A stretch of 64,000 nucleotides of DNA. Origin: Streptomyces luteogriseus (lineage in GTDB: Bacteria > Actinomycetota > Actinomycetes > Streptomycetales > Streptomycetaceae). The DNA is taken from assembly GCF_014205055.1 (NCBI RefSeq), contig NZ_JACHMS010000001.1, positions 1 to 64,000 of the forward strand, given 5' to 3'. Made by a program: the position numbers and the translations under genes. The notes beneath the pieces were generated by a model. That model saw only the letters and a program-made list of their open reading frames with translations. It searched no databases and was not told the DNA's origin. Of the stretch, positions 1 to 9,300 are shown piece after piece (the first letter of the stretch is position 1; each line of letters opens with the position of its first letter).

Positions 1-413
1 CCGGGCACCGTCGTGCACCAGGGCGAAGACCTCGGACGGTGGGTGCGGGGGGTCCGGCTCGGCTGGGACAAGCTCACCACCGTGCAGCAGTGGATGTGCG
101 AGCACATCCTCGGCATCGAGGCCGCCCCTGACGACGAGAAGCCGAAGTCGCGCACCTCGCAGGCCGACAAGTGGGCCCTCAACTACGCCGCCGCCAAGCA
201 GTACTACGAACGCGAAGGGCACCTGCGCGTACCCCCGCAAACACATCGAACAGATCGTCATCCCACGGCGACAGGAACAACGGCAACGACGAGGACCAGG
301 AGCAGCGCCAGCTCCGACTCGGCGCATGGGTCGGGAATCAGAGATCCAGAGCCGCGACGCTGTCGCCGGACCGGATCGAACAGCTGTCCGCCATCGGCAT
401 GCGCTGGACATGA
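1..413 (+). pseudogene. Helicase-associated (HA) domain helicase, 3' remnant
   Basis: This is the C-terminal end of a DEAD/DEAH-type helicase with helicase-associated (HA) repeats; the rest lies outside the window. The opening frame contains GRWVRGVR and WALNYAAAKQYYEREGHLRVP, typical HA text. The homologous continuation (KHIEQIVI near 239-265) lies in a second frame, and the final LRLGAWVGNQRSRAATL...IGMRWT stretch ending at 413 lies in a third, so two single-base shifts separate the parts. HA helicases are common near ends of Streptomyces linear replicons, and tpg lies just beyond on the other strand. A related longer copy lies at 9301-11022. The family is clear; whether the shifts are real or sequencing errors is not. 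Confidence 0.7.
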
Positions 414-531
414 TTCTGTCCCTTTGCTGGCGATGCCATGTTCGCTCACCGAAAGTTTTTCGGCACGGATCATCCTGCGGAGGATGGTGCGGGCGGCGGT
501 CAGGTCGTCTTCGAGGGCGGTGATGCGAGAT

Positions 532-1086
532 CTACAGGTCGAACTCGAGGTGCTCGATGTCGGTGAACCGGACCTCCTCCAGCTGTCCGGCGCGGCGGCC
601 GTTGTCCTGGAAGTACACCTCCTTGAGCGCTTCGGCGGCGATCTGCTGAAGCTGCTGGTCGCTGGCGCCGGCTTCCTGGGCGTCGAAGAGGCGGGCGGCG
701 TACTGCGGCGGCAGCGCCACGGTCAGATGCCGGAGGCGGTCCTGGTCCGTCGAGCCGATGGGCGCGGTGTAGCCGAGGCGGGCGCGGGTGTCGATGACGA
801 TGCCGCCGGTCGTCGCCGCCCGCTGCTTGGCCTTGGCGCGGATTTGCGGCTGCCAGCGGGCCTTCACCTCGCGCTCCAGGCGGGCGGCGAGGTCGGGGCG
901 AGGCTTTTTGATCTGGTCCTTCACGTACCGCTCGACGGTGCGCTGGGAGATGCGCAGCATCTGGGCGACCGCTTGGTGCTCTTGAGCTGCTTGACCAGGT
1001 ACCGCATCTGCGCGGGTGCGCTCTTGGGCGCTGGGCGGGTGAACGCCTTGTGCACCGCGGCTTCCAGGCCGTCCGAACAGGCTCAT
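532..1086 (-). CDS. tpg: Telomere terminal protein Tpg
   Basis: Tpg is the protein that becomes covalently attached to the 5' ends of Streptomyces linear replicons and primes end patching. The 184-residue length is typical. The region from AVAQMLRISQRTVERYVKDQ through GGIVIDTRARLGYTAP and LFDAQEAGASDQQLQQIAAEALKEVYF to EHLEFDL reads as canonical Tpg with its helix-turn-helix. Residues 7 to about 38 are out of frame: shifting by one base after GR gives LEAAVHKAFTRPAPKSAPAQMRYLV, the conserved N-terminus. This implies an extra base near 1068 and a missing one near 970. The two cancel, so length is preserved, which looks more like sequencing error than decay. ATG 1086 follows a GGAGAGGG ribosome site and tap ends 12 bases upstream, so tap-tpg is one operon. 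Confidence 0.9.
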   Translation of the reverse strand: MSLFGRPGSRGAQGVHPPSAQERTRADAVPGQAAQEHQAVAQMLRISQRTVERYVKDQIKKPRPDLAARLEREVKARWQPQIRAKAKQRAATTGGIVIDTRARLGYTAPIGSTDQDRLRHLTVALPPQYAARLFDAQEAGASDQQLQQIAAEALKEVYFQDNGRRAGQLEEVRFTDIEHLEFDL

Positions 1087-1098
1087 CGTCGCCCTCTC

Positions 1099-3350
1099 CT
1101 ATTCTCCGTTGTCGACGTCGGTGACGGTGCCGTCCTTGATGTACCGGGCGAGGTTGAGTTCGGGGGCGTTGAACCGCTCGCGGACCTCCTCGCCCCACAG
1201 GACGCTCTGAGTGCCCTCCCACTTGACCAGCCCGGGTTGATGCCGAGCTTGAACCCGCCTGGCAGCGGCTTGCCCTCCCGGTAGGGCAGGAAGTCCAGCG
1301 GCGACGGCCCGTTGGCCGCGTAGACGACGCAGTCGGACAGGATCGCGACCGGGTACTGCCCGGTGGACGCCGCGTGCTTGACGATCTTGCGGTGCAGGTT
1401 GATCCGGGTGCGGGAGATGACCGCCGCGCGGATGTCCGGCCGCCATGTCGGACGGGACAGCGCCCGCCACGGCTGCCCGGGCTTCCAGCCCTCACCGCGC
1501 GGGCGCTCGCGCAGCTTGCCCAGGCCGCCCTTCACCGTCGCCTTGACCGCCGAGACGACGATCGCCAGCTCCGGGGCACGCTCCTTGTAGCCGTCCATCG
1601 CCGCCAGGAAGTCGGCCGGCTCCATGTCGGCGTGCACACCGAGGTCGGCCATCGTGGCGAGATAGGCGTCGCGCAGCCGGTTGTACCAGCCGTCCAGGTA
1701 GCGGCCGTTGTCGTACCGGACGTACGCCTCGATCGGGCGCACCTCGTAGCCGAGCTCCACCGCGTACGCGACGGTGGGCGTGGCGTACCAGGCCGGGCCC
1801 TCGGGTCGCTCGCCCTTCGGCGTGAACGGGCTGGGTAGCAGACTGGCGTCCAGGTCCGCCCATTTGTCCTTGCCGACCTTCACCCGGGACAGGTCGACGT
1901 GGGACAGGTCGACCAGCCACGAGCCGGGCAGCTTCGGGTCGAACACCGGCGCCTTGACGTGCGTCGGCGCACCGAGGCCGACGATCAGGCCGTTGGCGCC
2001 CGCCGCGAAGGCCACGTTCACGTCGATGCCGACCAGGTGCAGGAGGGTGCACTCAGCATCCGTCATCGGCCGCGCCCAGTCGTACGCCTCCTCGAACAGC
2101 TTCTCCGCAGGTCCCCGCACGTGGAACCGCGGCAGATCTTTGAGCAGCGGGTGCCCGTCGGGGGCCTCGCACGGCGCGCAGTCCACCGGGTCCTTGCCCA
2201 GCGAGCCGGGGTTGTGCTCGGAGTGCCGCTTACCCGTCGCGTCGGGCTCGGAGGCGCGGGTCGGCGGGTGCAGCGCCGTCATCAGCTCCAGGCCGGTCAC
2301 GGCCGTTGAGCCGCGCGGCGTCATCACCCTCGATGCGTACATGCCCAGGACGCGGGCGAGTTCGGCTGGCGGGAGCTGTGCGGCGTGGCCCCAGTGCCGG
2401 GTGTCCAGCGCGTTCCACGACGGGATGCACAACTGCACACAGGCCCGCTCCGAACCGTGGGCCGGGCGGTAGATCCTCGCCCACGGCCCGAACCCGCGCT
2501 TCGTGAGCCTCCAGTCGGCGCGGGTCAGTTGCTTGATGACCTTGTGGGCCTCGGGAATCCGCCCGGCATGCCGCTCCTCTTCGGTGAGGGCGACGGGGAG
2601 GCCGTAGCGCTCGAGGGCGGCCTCGGTGAGCACGAGCAGCGGGTCGGCGTCCTTGCCCGGCCCGGACAACTTCGGCGCCCCGAGCCTGGCTTCCTTGAGC
2701 GTCCACTCCACCAGGGAGGGGATGCCCTTGGCGGGCACGTCCAAGACCAGGCCGCCGACGCAGTACGCGTATGCCTGGCCGTCGGCGTCGACGTCGACGA
2801 CCGCCAGCGGCCCGTTCTCAAACCGCGAGTCGCTCTCTCTCGCCGGGGTCGCGGCCGGGGCCGCCTTCCTCGCGGCCGGGCGTCGCGACGCGGACGACGT
2901 CGTCCTGGTGGTGCGCGCCGGACGCGATGTCGCAGCCGGAGGCACGGCGTTGTCGGCGGAGCGGGTCCGGGTCGTCTGCCCGGTCGTCATGGCCGCAGCC
3001 TCGGGCGCCGCGTCTGTGGGCACAGGCTGCGCCTGCGGAGCCGGGGCGGGCGCGCTCACAAACGTCTCGGGAACGGCCGTGTCCTTCGCGGGCGCCGCAG
3101 GGTTGGGGTCAGCGGGGTAGAGCTCCGCGAGCTTGCCGAGCAGTCGCGCGTACGCCTCGCGTTCCGGCGGGCGGGGCTCGGTCTTACCGGCCTCCCAGCC
3201 ACTGACGGTTGCCCGTCGAACGTCCAGGGCTGAGGCCACTTCGTCCAGCGTCAGACCGTGTGCCTGGCGCAGCCGCTTACGTTCCGCCGGCGGCGGCAGC
3301 ACAGACCGGGACGCAACCAGCGCATCGACCGCGTCGAACAACTCGGACAT
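1099..3350 (-). CDS. tap: Telomere-associated protein Tap
   Basis: Tap binds telomeric 3' overhangs and recruits Tpg in Streptomyces; tap-tpg is its usual gene order. The roughly 750-residue product starts with an XRE-type helix-turn-helix (about residues 27-70, LTLDEVASALDVRRATVSGWE), then an Ala/Pro/Thr-rich linker and a long conserved body. The open frame runs on to 1083 with an unrelated Arg/Ser-rich tail. The expected C-terminus (LVKWEGTQSVLWGEE ... RYIKDGTVTDVDNGE, stop at 1099) is in the neighbouring frame, with one G missing from a CCCGGG run near 1233. I take 1099 as the intended end. The XRE domain and repeats upstream suggest self-regulation (inference). Confidence 0.88.
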
Positions 3351-3374
3351 GGAACACCTCCGAGCAACACCCTA

Positions 3375-3450
3375 GCCCATGACCGTACAGATACCGTACG
3401 TTTGGCGTGCGAAGCACGTACCCATCGCGTACGAAGTGCGTTTGAGGTAG
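3375..3450. promoter_or_regulatory. Repeat-rich tap promoter region
   Basis: Upstream of tap there are two ACCGTAC copies (near 3380-3400) and two related boxes, GCGTGCGAAGCACG and GCGTACGAAGTGCG, about 21 bases apart. The first contains the perfect palindrome GTGCGAAGCAC. They are plausible operators for the HTH domain of Tap, but no binding evidence exists here. The remaining stretch to tniQ holds no gene I can support. Confidence 0.4.
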
Positions 3451-3592
3451 ACGCCGATGCTGGAGTCCTGCCCTGCGCCCCCCGTCCTCGCGCGGCGGGG
3501 TCCGTGCGCCGCAGCCGATGGGGGGACTAGCAGAGACAGCTCCGTGCGAAAGCGCCCGCCGAGACGGCGAACACGAGACCGTGGTGGAGTGA

Positions 3593-4987
3593 CCCCTCAC
3601 TCCCGCCGCCTACTGCGGCCCGCTCCCCTACGGGGGAGAGACGACCTCGTCGCTGATCTGCCGCATCGCGAGCCGCTACGGGATGGAAGCGAAGGTGCTG
3701 CGGGCATGCTGGAAGTGGCGCAACTACCCGCCTGGGCACGAGGGCGGAGGCGCACGGGCCGACGCCGAGGTGCTGCTGAACGCAGCCGGACGCCAGCTCC
3801 TGGCAGGCATATGCGGCGTCGAGGAAGACGTGCTGGCACGGGCGTTGCCGTCCTGGGAAGAAGGGGACACCAAGCTGCGCGCCGAGGATGGCGATCCGGT
3901 GGGGCTGTGGCGGATCGGTGGCGCGGTGGCCGGGCCGGTGGCGTTTGGCTGCCGGCTGTGTACGGCCCGGCGTACGGGGACGGCTCTGCGGGCGGTGCGG
4001 TACGCGCCGCGGTGGGAGCGGGCGTGTGTTCGGCATGGGCGGTGGCAGCTGGACGCGGACGCCAACCAGCCTCTTGAGCACCTCGATCTGCGTGGTCTGC
4101 CGGAGGTTGTGGCGGCGCAGCGGCGGTGGGCCGGTGTGGCGCGGCGGGCGGTGCGGGCCGGTGCGGAGTCGGAGCGGGTGTTCTCGCTGGCGCAGGCGGT
4201 GGTGGCCCGGTGGTGGGAGCAGGCCCTGCAGTGGGAGCGGGAGACGATCTGGCCGCGGCGCCTGCACCAGGTCGCGGGCGGGGATGCAGGCGGTGCTCTG
4301 GAGCGGTGGCGGATCGTGGGGCGGGACGCGGTCGTCTTCCCGGAGGTGGTGGCGGTGGCCGACGCTTTGCTGGACCCGGCCATGGCCGAGCTGGTGTGGG
4401 CTGACAGCGGTGCCGGGCGGCCGCGGGCGCTGCCCGCCGAGGGGATGTTCTGCCGCAGGCTCGGTGAGCGGCTGGGGCGGGGGTGGCTGGGGCCGCTGGC
4501 CGCGACGGACCACGGCGGGCCGCTCATCGCGTGGATGGGCAGCGTGATCCGCCTTCGCCGCGGCGCCGGCGGGCCGCCCGGGTACGACAACGACCCGTGG
4601 TGGCTGCGGCAGGAACACCAGAGCGCGACCATGGCCGGGCAGCTGCGGGTGCTGGGCAAGGAGAAGAAGGCGCCCGGTTCGGGGACGATGTGGCGGGCTG
4701 CGGTGCCCGCCGAGCAGCGCAGGCTGATCACCAGCGCTATCGACAGCGCCGAGGAGCAGCTGCTGCAGCTGCGCGGGGTACAGACCGGTCCGACCGCCGA
4801 GGTCGCCCGGCGGCTGCTGCGCGGGCTCGGTCACAGTGCCGGCCTGATCGAGAACGCCTGGAAACGGACCGCCCTGGCGGCGGTGAACGGCGGGGTGCCG
4901 CTTGAGGAGGTGGCCCGGTGGGTTGACGTGCCCGTTGAGGTGCTCAGGCAGATGCTGACGGCGGGCAGGCAGGAGACCGGCGGCTGA
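3593..4987 (+). CDS. tniQ: TniQ-like transposon targeting protein, start codon unclear
   Basis: TniQ/TnsD-family proteins couple target choice to the transposase machinery of Tn7- and Tn5053-like elements. The N-terminal signature GPLPYGGETTSSLICRIASRYG (bases 3617-3682) is the family hallmark, followed by a zinc-finger arrangement of C-x2-C (3950-3961) and C-x2-H (4025-4036) and a long helical C-terminus. No ATG or GTG lies in this frame between the stop at 3590 and the ATG at 3683, which would cut off the signature. A GTG at 3589 is one base out of frame. A lost base near the start is therefore likely; otherwise a shortened product starts at 3683. It lies first in the transposon gene set, before tnsA, tnsB and tnsC. 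Confidence 0.72.
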   Translation, partial: PLTPAAYCGPLPYGGETTSSLICRIASRYGMEAKVLRACWKWRNYPPGHEGGGARADAEVLLNAAGRQLLAGICGVEEDVLARALPSWEEGDTKLRAEDGDPVGLWRIGGAVAGPVAFGCRLCTARRTGTALRAVRYAPRWERACVRHGRWQLDADANQPLEHLDLRGLPEVVAAQRRWAGVARRAVRAGAESERVFSLAQAVVARWWEQALQWERETIWPRRLHQVAGGDAGGALERWRIVGRDAVVFPEVVAVADALLDPAMAELVWADSGAGRPRALPAEGMFCRRLGERLGRGWLGPLAATDHGGPLIAWMGSVIRLRRGAGGPPGYDNDPWWLRQEHQSATMAGQLRVLGKEKKAPGSGTMWRAAVPAEQRRLITSAIDSAEEQLLQLRGVQTGPTAEVARRLLRGLGHSAGLIENAWKRTALAAVNGGVPLEEVARWVDVPVEVLRQMLTAGRQETGG

Positions 4988-5147
4988 GAGCGATGCGTCG
5001 ACGGGCAGGTCGGCTGTTAGCTGATACGGCACTCGTTCGTGGCAGAAATACTGAAAACGGGAGCCTGTGCCGGCGGGAGCGGCTTGGCTGGCGCGGGTGA
5101 CCAGCACAGGAGCGGCCCGGCCCCGGAGCCGGGCAGGGCGGGCAGAC

Positions 5148-5903
5148 GTGGACCAGGGCAGCGGGTTCGAGGCGGTGTTCCTTGACCCAGTGGGGCAGGC
5201 GGTCCAGCAGCGGTGGGCGGATGCCGCCATGACCGTGGCGTTCGAGGAACTGCCGCCGGTATCGGCGTTCCCGGTGGTCCCGGGACGCCGCTGGGGGCCG
5301 GGACTTTGGTGGTCGGCGACCACCGGGCGGCACGTAGCCGCCGGGTCCAACGCGATGCGCGCCCAGCTGATGGTCCTGGACCGCGACCCGGACGTGACCG
5401 GCCTGGCGGGGCGGCCGGTGCGGCTGCTGTGGCGTAATCCCCGCGGGCAGGTGCGCTCCTGGGTGCCGCAGCTCTTCGCCCGTCGTACCGACGGCACCGC
5501 GCTGCTCGCCGACTGTCCCAGCCACGCGGGCGCCGACGGCGAACGCGCCCGGGGCGCCGCCAAGGCCGTCGCGGAAGCGTGCGCGCACATCGGCTGGAGC
5601 TACCGGCGCCTGACACCGCTCGACGACGTACTGGCCGCCAACCTGAAATGGCTGGCCGGCTACCGCCATCCCCGCAACGCCGGCCAGCCCGGCCTGATGC
5701 CCGCTGTCTTGGAGGCGTTCACGCGGCCGCGGCCGCTGATCGAAGGCGCCAGCGCGGCCGGCGACCCCATCAAGGTCCTGCCCGCCGTCTTTCACGCCCT
5801 GTGGCACGGACAGCTGACGGCCGGCCTGGACACGCCGCTGCACGAACGCGTCCCCGTCGGCCCGCGGGACTGGAGCGGCCCCCAGACCGGAGATGCCGGG
5901 TGA
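5148..5903 (+). CDS. tnsA: TnsA-like transposase endonuclease subunit, catalytic residues missing
   Basis: This matches the actinobacterial TnsA-like heteromeric transposase subunit, which normally nicks the 5' transposon ends beside TnsB. Landmarks are GFEAVFLDPVGQ at the start, LVMVLD-like/LDRDPDV, RPVRLLW, LFARRTDG and NLKWLAGYRHPR. Active members have Y-E-S-x-L-E before the DxDP motif, then P-D, then a D-x-R/K. Here the matching positions read A-G-S-N-A-M, P-Q and A-D-C-P, so the catalytic Glu and Asp are Gly and Gln. The GTG at 5148 opens directly onto the conserved region; an ATG at 5067 would add an unconserved Arg-rich leader. The stop overlaps the tnsB start (GTGA). It is probably a structural rather than cutting subunit. 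Confidence 0.72.
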   Translation: MDQGSGFEAVFLDPVGQAVQQRWADAAMTVAFEELPPVSAFPVVPGRRWGPGLWWSATTGRHVAAGSNAMRAQLMVLDRDPDVTGLAGRPVRLLWRNPRGQVRSWVPQLFARRTDGTALLADCPSHAGADGERARGAAKAVAEACAHIGWSYRRLTPLDDVLAANLKWLAGYRHPRNAGQPGLMPAVLEAFTRPRPLIEGASAAGDPIKVLPAVFHALWHGQLTAGLDTPLHERVPVGPRDWSGPQTGDAG

Positions 5904-8024
5904 GCGCGCGGCGCCATGCCCGGCCGGCCGTGAAGGTCGGTGCTCACATCCGCTTCCGTGGCACGAAGTGGCAAGTGGTCGCCCTGTCGGGACAGGACAT
6001 CCACCTCGTCGGCCCGGACGGCGGCGGCCAGGCCGTGCTCGCCGGGCACCTGTTCGCCGACCCCGGCTTCACCGTCGTCGGGGCCGATGCGCCTCAGGCG
6101 GCACCGCAGTGGGGGCTGTTCGAGACCGCCCCCTGCCGCGGCGCGTGAGAAGGCGCTGGCCTGGCAACGACACGTCAGGAAAGTCGAATGCGGCCTGCCT
6201 GGCGGGCCCGGCAGCGAAGGAGCAGTGCGCGAGCAGTACGACCCCGAGCGGTACACGCTGGCCGAACGGGAGCAGGCCAAGGCCCAGGAGCTGACCGCGC
6301 TCGGATTCGGCCGGGTCTCGCGCACCACGGTGCAGCGCATGCGGCTCGCCTACCGCAAGCAAGGCCTGTGGGGGCTGCTCGACCACCGCACCACCCGCGC
6401 CTCCAGCCCCACCGGCCGGGCCGACGAGCGGGTCGTCGCCGCCGTCCGCGAAGCGCTGCGCCGCCGCCGCGGCCGCTCCAAGGGCACCATCAACGGCCTG
6501 TTCCCGCTGATCAACCAGATCCTCGAGGACCGGCACGGCCCCGGCACGGTGCCCGCGCCGTCCCAGGCCAAGCTGTACCGGCTCGTCACCAATCTCGCCC
6601 GGCCCGGCGAACTGCCCTCCGGACCCGTCCGGCACGTACCGGCGAGCGTCGACGGGCGGGCGTTCACCCCGGCTACGGCACTGCGGCCCGGCGAGCAGGT
6701 CCAGGTCGACACCACCCGCCTGGACGTCCTGGCCCTCTTCGACGACGGGCATCTGGCCCGGCCCGAACTGACCATTGCCGTCGACGTCGCCACCCGTGCC
6801 ATCCTCGCCGCCGTGCTGTGCCCGAGTGCGACCAAGGCCGTGGACGCCGCCCTGCTGCTGGCGGAGATGGCCGTCCCGCACCCCGCCCGCCCCACTTGGC
6901 CGGACATCCTGCGCATGGACCACGCCCCCGCACTCCCCCACCAGCGGCTGGCCGCGCTGGATGCGCGACTGGCCGCCGCGGCGGCCCGGCCCTTCGTCCT
7001 GCCCGAGACGATCGTCGTCGACCGCGGCGAAGTTTTCGTCTCCGCCGCGTTCACCGCCGCCTGCGAACACCTCGGCATCAGCGTCCAGCCCGCCCCGCCG
7101 CGCGCTCCCACCGCCAAAGGCATCGTCGAGCGGACGTTCGGCACCATCAACGCCCTGTTCTGCCAGCACCTGCCCGGCTACACCGGATCCGACGTCACCC
7201 GCCGCGGCCCCGACACCGAGAAAGACACCTGCTACAGCGTCCCCCAGCTCCAGGACCTGCTCGACGAATGGCTGGTGCACTACCACCACCGGCCCCACGA
7301 AGGCCTGCGCCAACCGATGATGCCGAAAAAGGCCCTCACCCCCAACCAGATGTGGGCCGCGCTGGTCGCCGTCGCCGGGTACGTGCCCGTCCCGCTCACC
7401 GGCAGCGACTACCTCGAGCTGCTGCCCGTGCGCTGGCAGGCCATCACCCCCGCCGGCATCACCATCCACCACCGCACCTACGACCACGATCTCCTCGCCC
7501 CCTACCGCGGCCAGGCCTCCCCCGTTGCCGGCCGGGGCAGGAAATGGGAAATCCACTACAACCCCCACGACGTCCGCCAGATCTGGATCCGCCTGCCCGA
7601 CGGCGAGCTCACCGAAATCCCCTGGATCCACCGCGACCACGTCCACCAGCCGTTCAACGACCACACCTGGCAGCACATCCGCACCCACGCCCACCACAAC
7701 AACCACGACGACAGCCAGCAGCATGAAGCCGGCCTCGCCGACGCCCTCGACCAGCTCATGCGCCGCGTCCACAGCGGCCACGCCACCACCACCGAACAAG
7801 CCCTCCTCGCCCGCGCCACCACACTGCCCATTGCCGCCGCACGGCACCCGCAATACGCCACCGGCCCCATAACCGGCGAGCCGGCGCAGCACGGAGAGTC
7901 GGCGCAGCACGGCGAGGACGACAGCACCGACGACCTCGACGACCTCCCCGAGGACGACACCCGCCCCGCCGCGGCCGAAGGATTCGGGCTCTACGACGCA
8001 CACGAGGAAGCCGACAAGTGGTGA
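5900..8024 (+). CDS. tnsB: TnsB-like DDE transposase (Mu/retroviral integrase fold), frameshifted
   Basis: This is the transposase that joins 3' ends. The first part (5900-6148, GTG start overlapping the tnsA stop) is the N-terminal beta domain (VKVGAHIRFRGTKWQVVAL, LFADPGFTVVGAD). The protein continues one frame over, from about 6135, with KALAWQRHVRKVECGLP, the helix-turn-helix region (FGRVSRTTVQRMR, KQGLWGLLDHR) and the rve domain. Catalytic triad: Asp codon 6708 (VQVDTTRLD), Asp 7020 (VVDRGEVFVS), Glu 7128 (GIVERTFG), so D2 and E are 36 residues apart. A Mu-type C-terminal domain follows. The shift is +1 at a GCC CCC T site. Without it a 694-residue open frame covers only the later part. 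The stop overlaps the tnsC start. Confidence 0.82.
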
Positions 8025-9078
8025 ACACCCGCCCCCACCCCGCAGCGCAGTACCCGAGCAGCGCACCCGCCGACGCGGGCAGCGAGGGTACGGCCGAGCC
8101 GTCCTGGCCCCTGACCACCTGGCGGGGCTGGCACCGCTTCGCCACCACCAACCCGCCCGCCCCGCCCCAGCCCGACGACCCGCCCCGCAGCCTTGAGGAA
8201 CGCCTCGCCTACCACTCCGCGTTCGTCACCATCCGCACCCCGCCATCAGCCAGCTCGCCACCCAGGTCCGCACCCTGATGATCCTCGGCCGCCACCAGCA
8301 GACCACCGCACGGCCCTCCCTCATCGTCACCGGACCCGCCGCAGCCGGGAAAACCACCGCCCTGCTCAACGTCGGCCGCGCCTGCCACCTCGCCCACACC
8401 CGCAAAAACCCCGCACCGCCCGGATCAGCCCACGCCGCGGCCCCCGTGGCGTACGTCCTGGTCCCTCCCGGCGCCACCGCGAAAACCCTCATCACCGAAT
8501 TCGCCCGCTACCTCGGCATCCCCGTCACCACCCGCATGACCCAGACCCAGATCACCGACGCCGTCAGCCACACCTACACCACCGCGGGCGTCCAACTCGT
8601 CCTCATCGACGAAATCCACCGCCTCAACCCCCGCACCACCACCGGCGCCCAAACCGCCGACCTGATCAAAGACCTCACCGAACGCCTCCCCGCCACCTTC
8701 GTCTACGCCGGCATCAACGTCACCGACACCCCCCTGTTCAGCGGGACGCGCGGCGCTCAGCTCGCCGGACGGGCCACGCTCATCACCTGCGGCCCCCTCC
8801 CCGCCCGCCACGGCACCCGCCAACCCTTCCGCGACGTCATCACCGACATCGAAAACGCCCTCGACCTCCACCACCACAAACCCGGCACCCTCCTCCGGCA
8901 CGCCCCCTACCTCCACCAGCGCACCGCCGGCCGCATCGGATCCCTCACCCGCCTCATCCGCCAAGCAGCCATCACCGCCATCTGCGACGGCACCGAACGC
9001 ATCACCAAAACCACCCTCGACGCGCTACAACTCGACCACCTCGCCGAACAACACAACCGCCCCACCCGCAACCGCTAA
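8021..9078 (+). CDS. tnsC: TnsC/TniB-like AAA ATPase of transposon, frameshifted
   Basis: TnsC/TniB is the ATP-dependent regulator that links target selection to TnsB. The N-terminus (WPLTTWRGWHRF, EERLAYHSAFVTIRTP, 8018-8240) is in one frame. The rest continues in another with ISQLATQVRTLMILGR, Walker A GPAAAGKTT (about 8332-8358), Walker B LVLIDEIHR (about 8599), then FVYAGINVTDT, the Arg-rich GRATLITCG and HQRTAGRIGSLTRLIR. The break is at ACCCCGCC near 8240; one extra C would restore the frame, so this is a homopolymer indel. The GTG at 8021 overlaps the tnsB stop, giving a coupled tnsA-tnsB-tnsC unit. A 132-base fragment of the same gene recurs at 61574-61705. Confidence 0.8.
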
Positions 9079-9300
9079 CCCCGACCCACCAACCAGGCAA
9101 AACAGCGCTGACCAGCACAAACACCAACCGAGTCTTTACACGCTAGAACTACCTACAAACCAACCGAGCCACCCCCCACACACACAACACATAAGCCCAG
9201 CTCACACACCCCGCCCACCCCGCCCCAACCACCCACCCCGCCTCTCAACAAACCCACAACACCCCAGGCCAACAAACACCCGACCCACCAACAAACCCCC
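9079..9300. other. C/A-rich non-coding tail behind tnsC
   Basis: This stretch is nearly pure A and C on the + strand, with many CCCAC and ACAAAC words, quite unlike the coding DNA on both sides. It carries no plausible gene. Bases 9191-9273 match 55293-55375 at roughly 80 percent by eye. It is probably the transposon end region, which would normally carry TnsB-binding repeats, but I cannot define repeat units. Confidence 0.45.

Larger units (their letters stand above)
3593..9300 (+). mobile_element. Tn7/Tn5053-like transposon, gene order tniQ-tnsA-tnsB-tnsC
   Basis: Four co-oriented genes form the core of a heteromeric transposon. The right boundary is placed near 9300, because the text resumes abruptly at 9301 inside a helicase reading frame (ALAEKLPETAAELY). 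The left boundary is unclear and probably lies between 3351 and 3590. I could not find convincing terminal inverted repeats by eye. No cargo genes lie between tniQ and tnsC. With a TnsA-like subunit lacking its acidic residues, transposition by replication (cointegrates) is the more likely outcome if the element is active at all. Confidence 0.65.

Noticed and set aside
1..500. Telomere palindromes at the window edge
   Set aside because: The first bases are coding for the HA helicase and show no tandem palindromes.
13..1284. A 423-codon plus-strand frame across the helicase remnant, tpg and tap end
   Set aside because: Only its first 75 codons are HA helicase; the rest is antisense to tpg and tap.
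3527..5590. A 687-codon minus-strand frame opposite tniQ and tnsA
   Set aside because: Pro/Arg-rich antisense text; the plus strand shows TniQ zinc ligands and TnsA-like blocks.
6069..8066. A 665-codon minus-strand open frame opposite tnsB
   Set aside because: Gly/Val-rich shadow of the transposase frame; no motif and no ribosome site.
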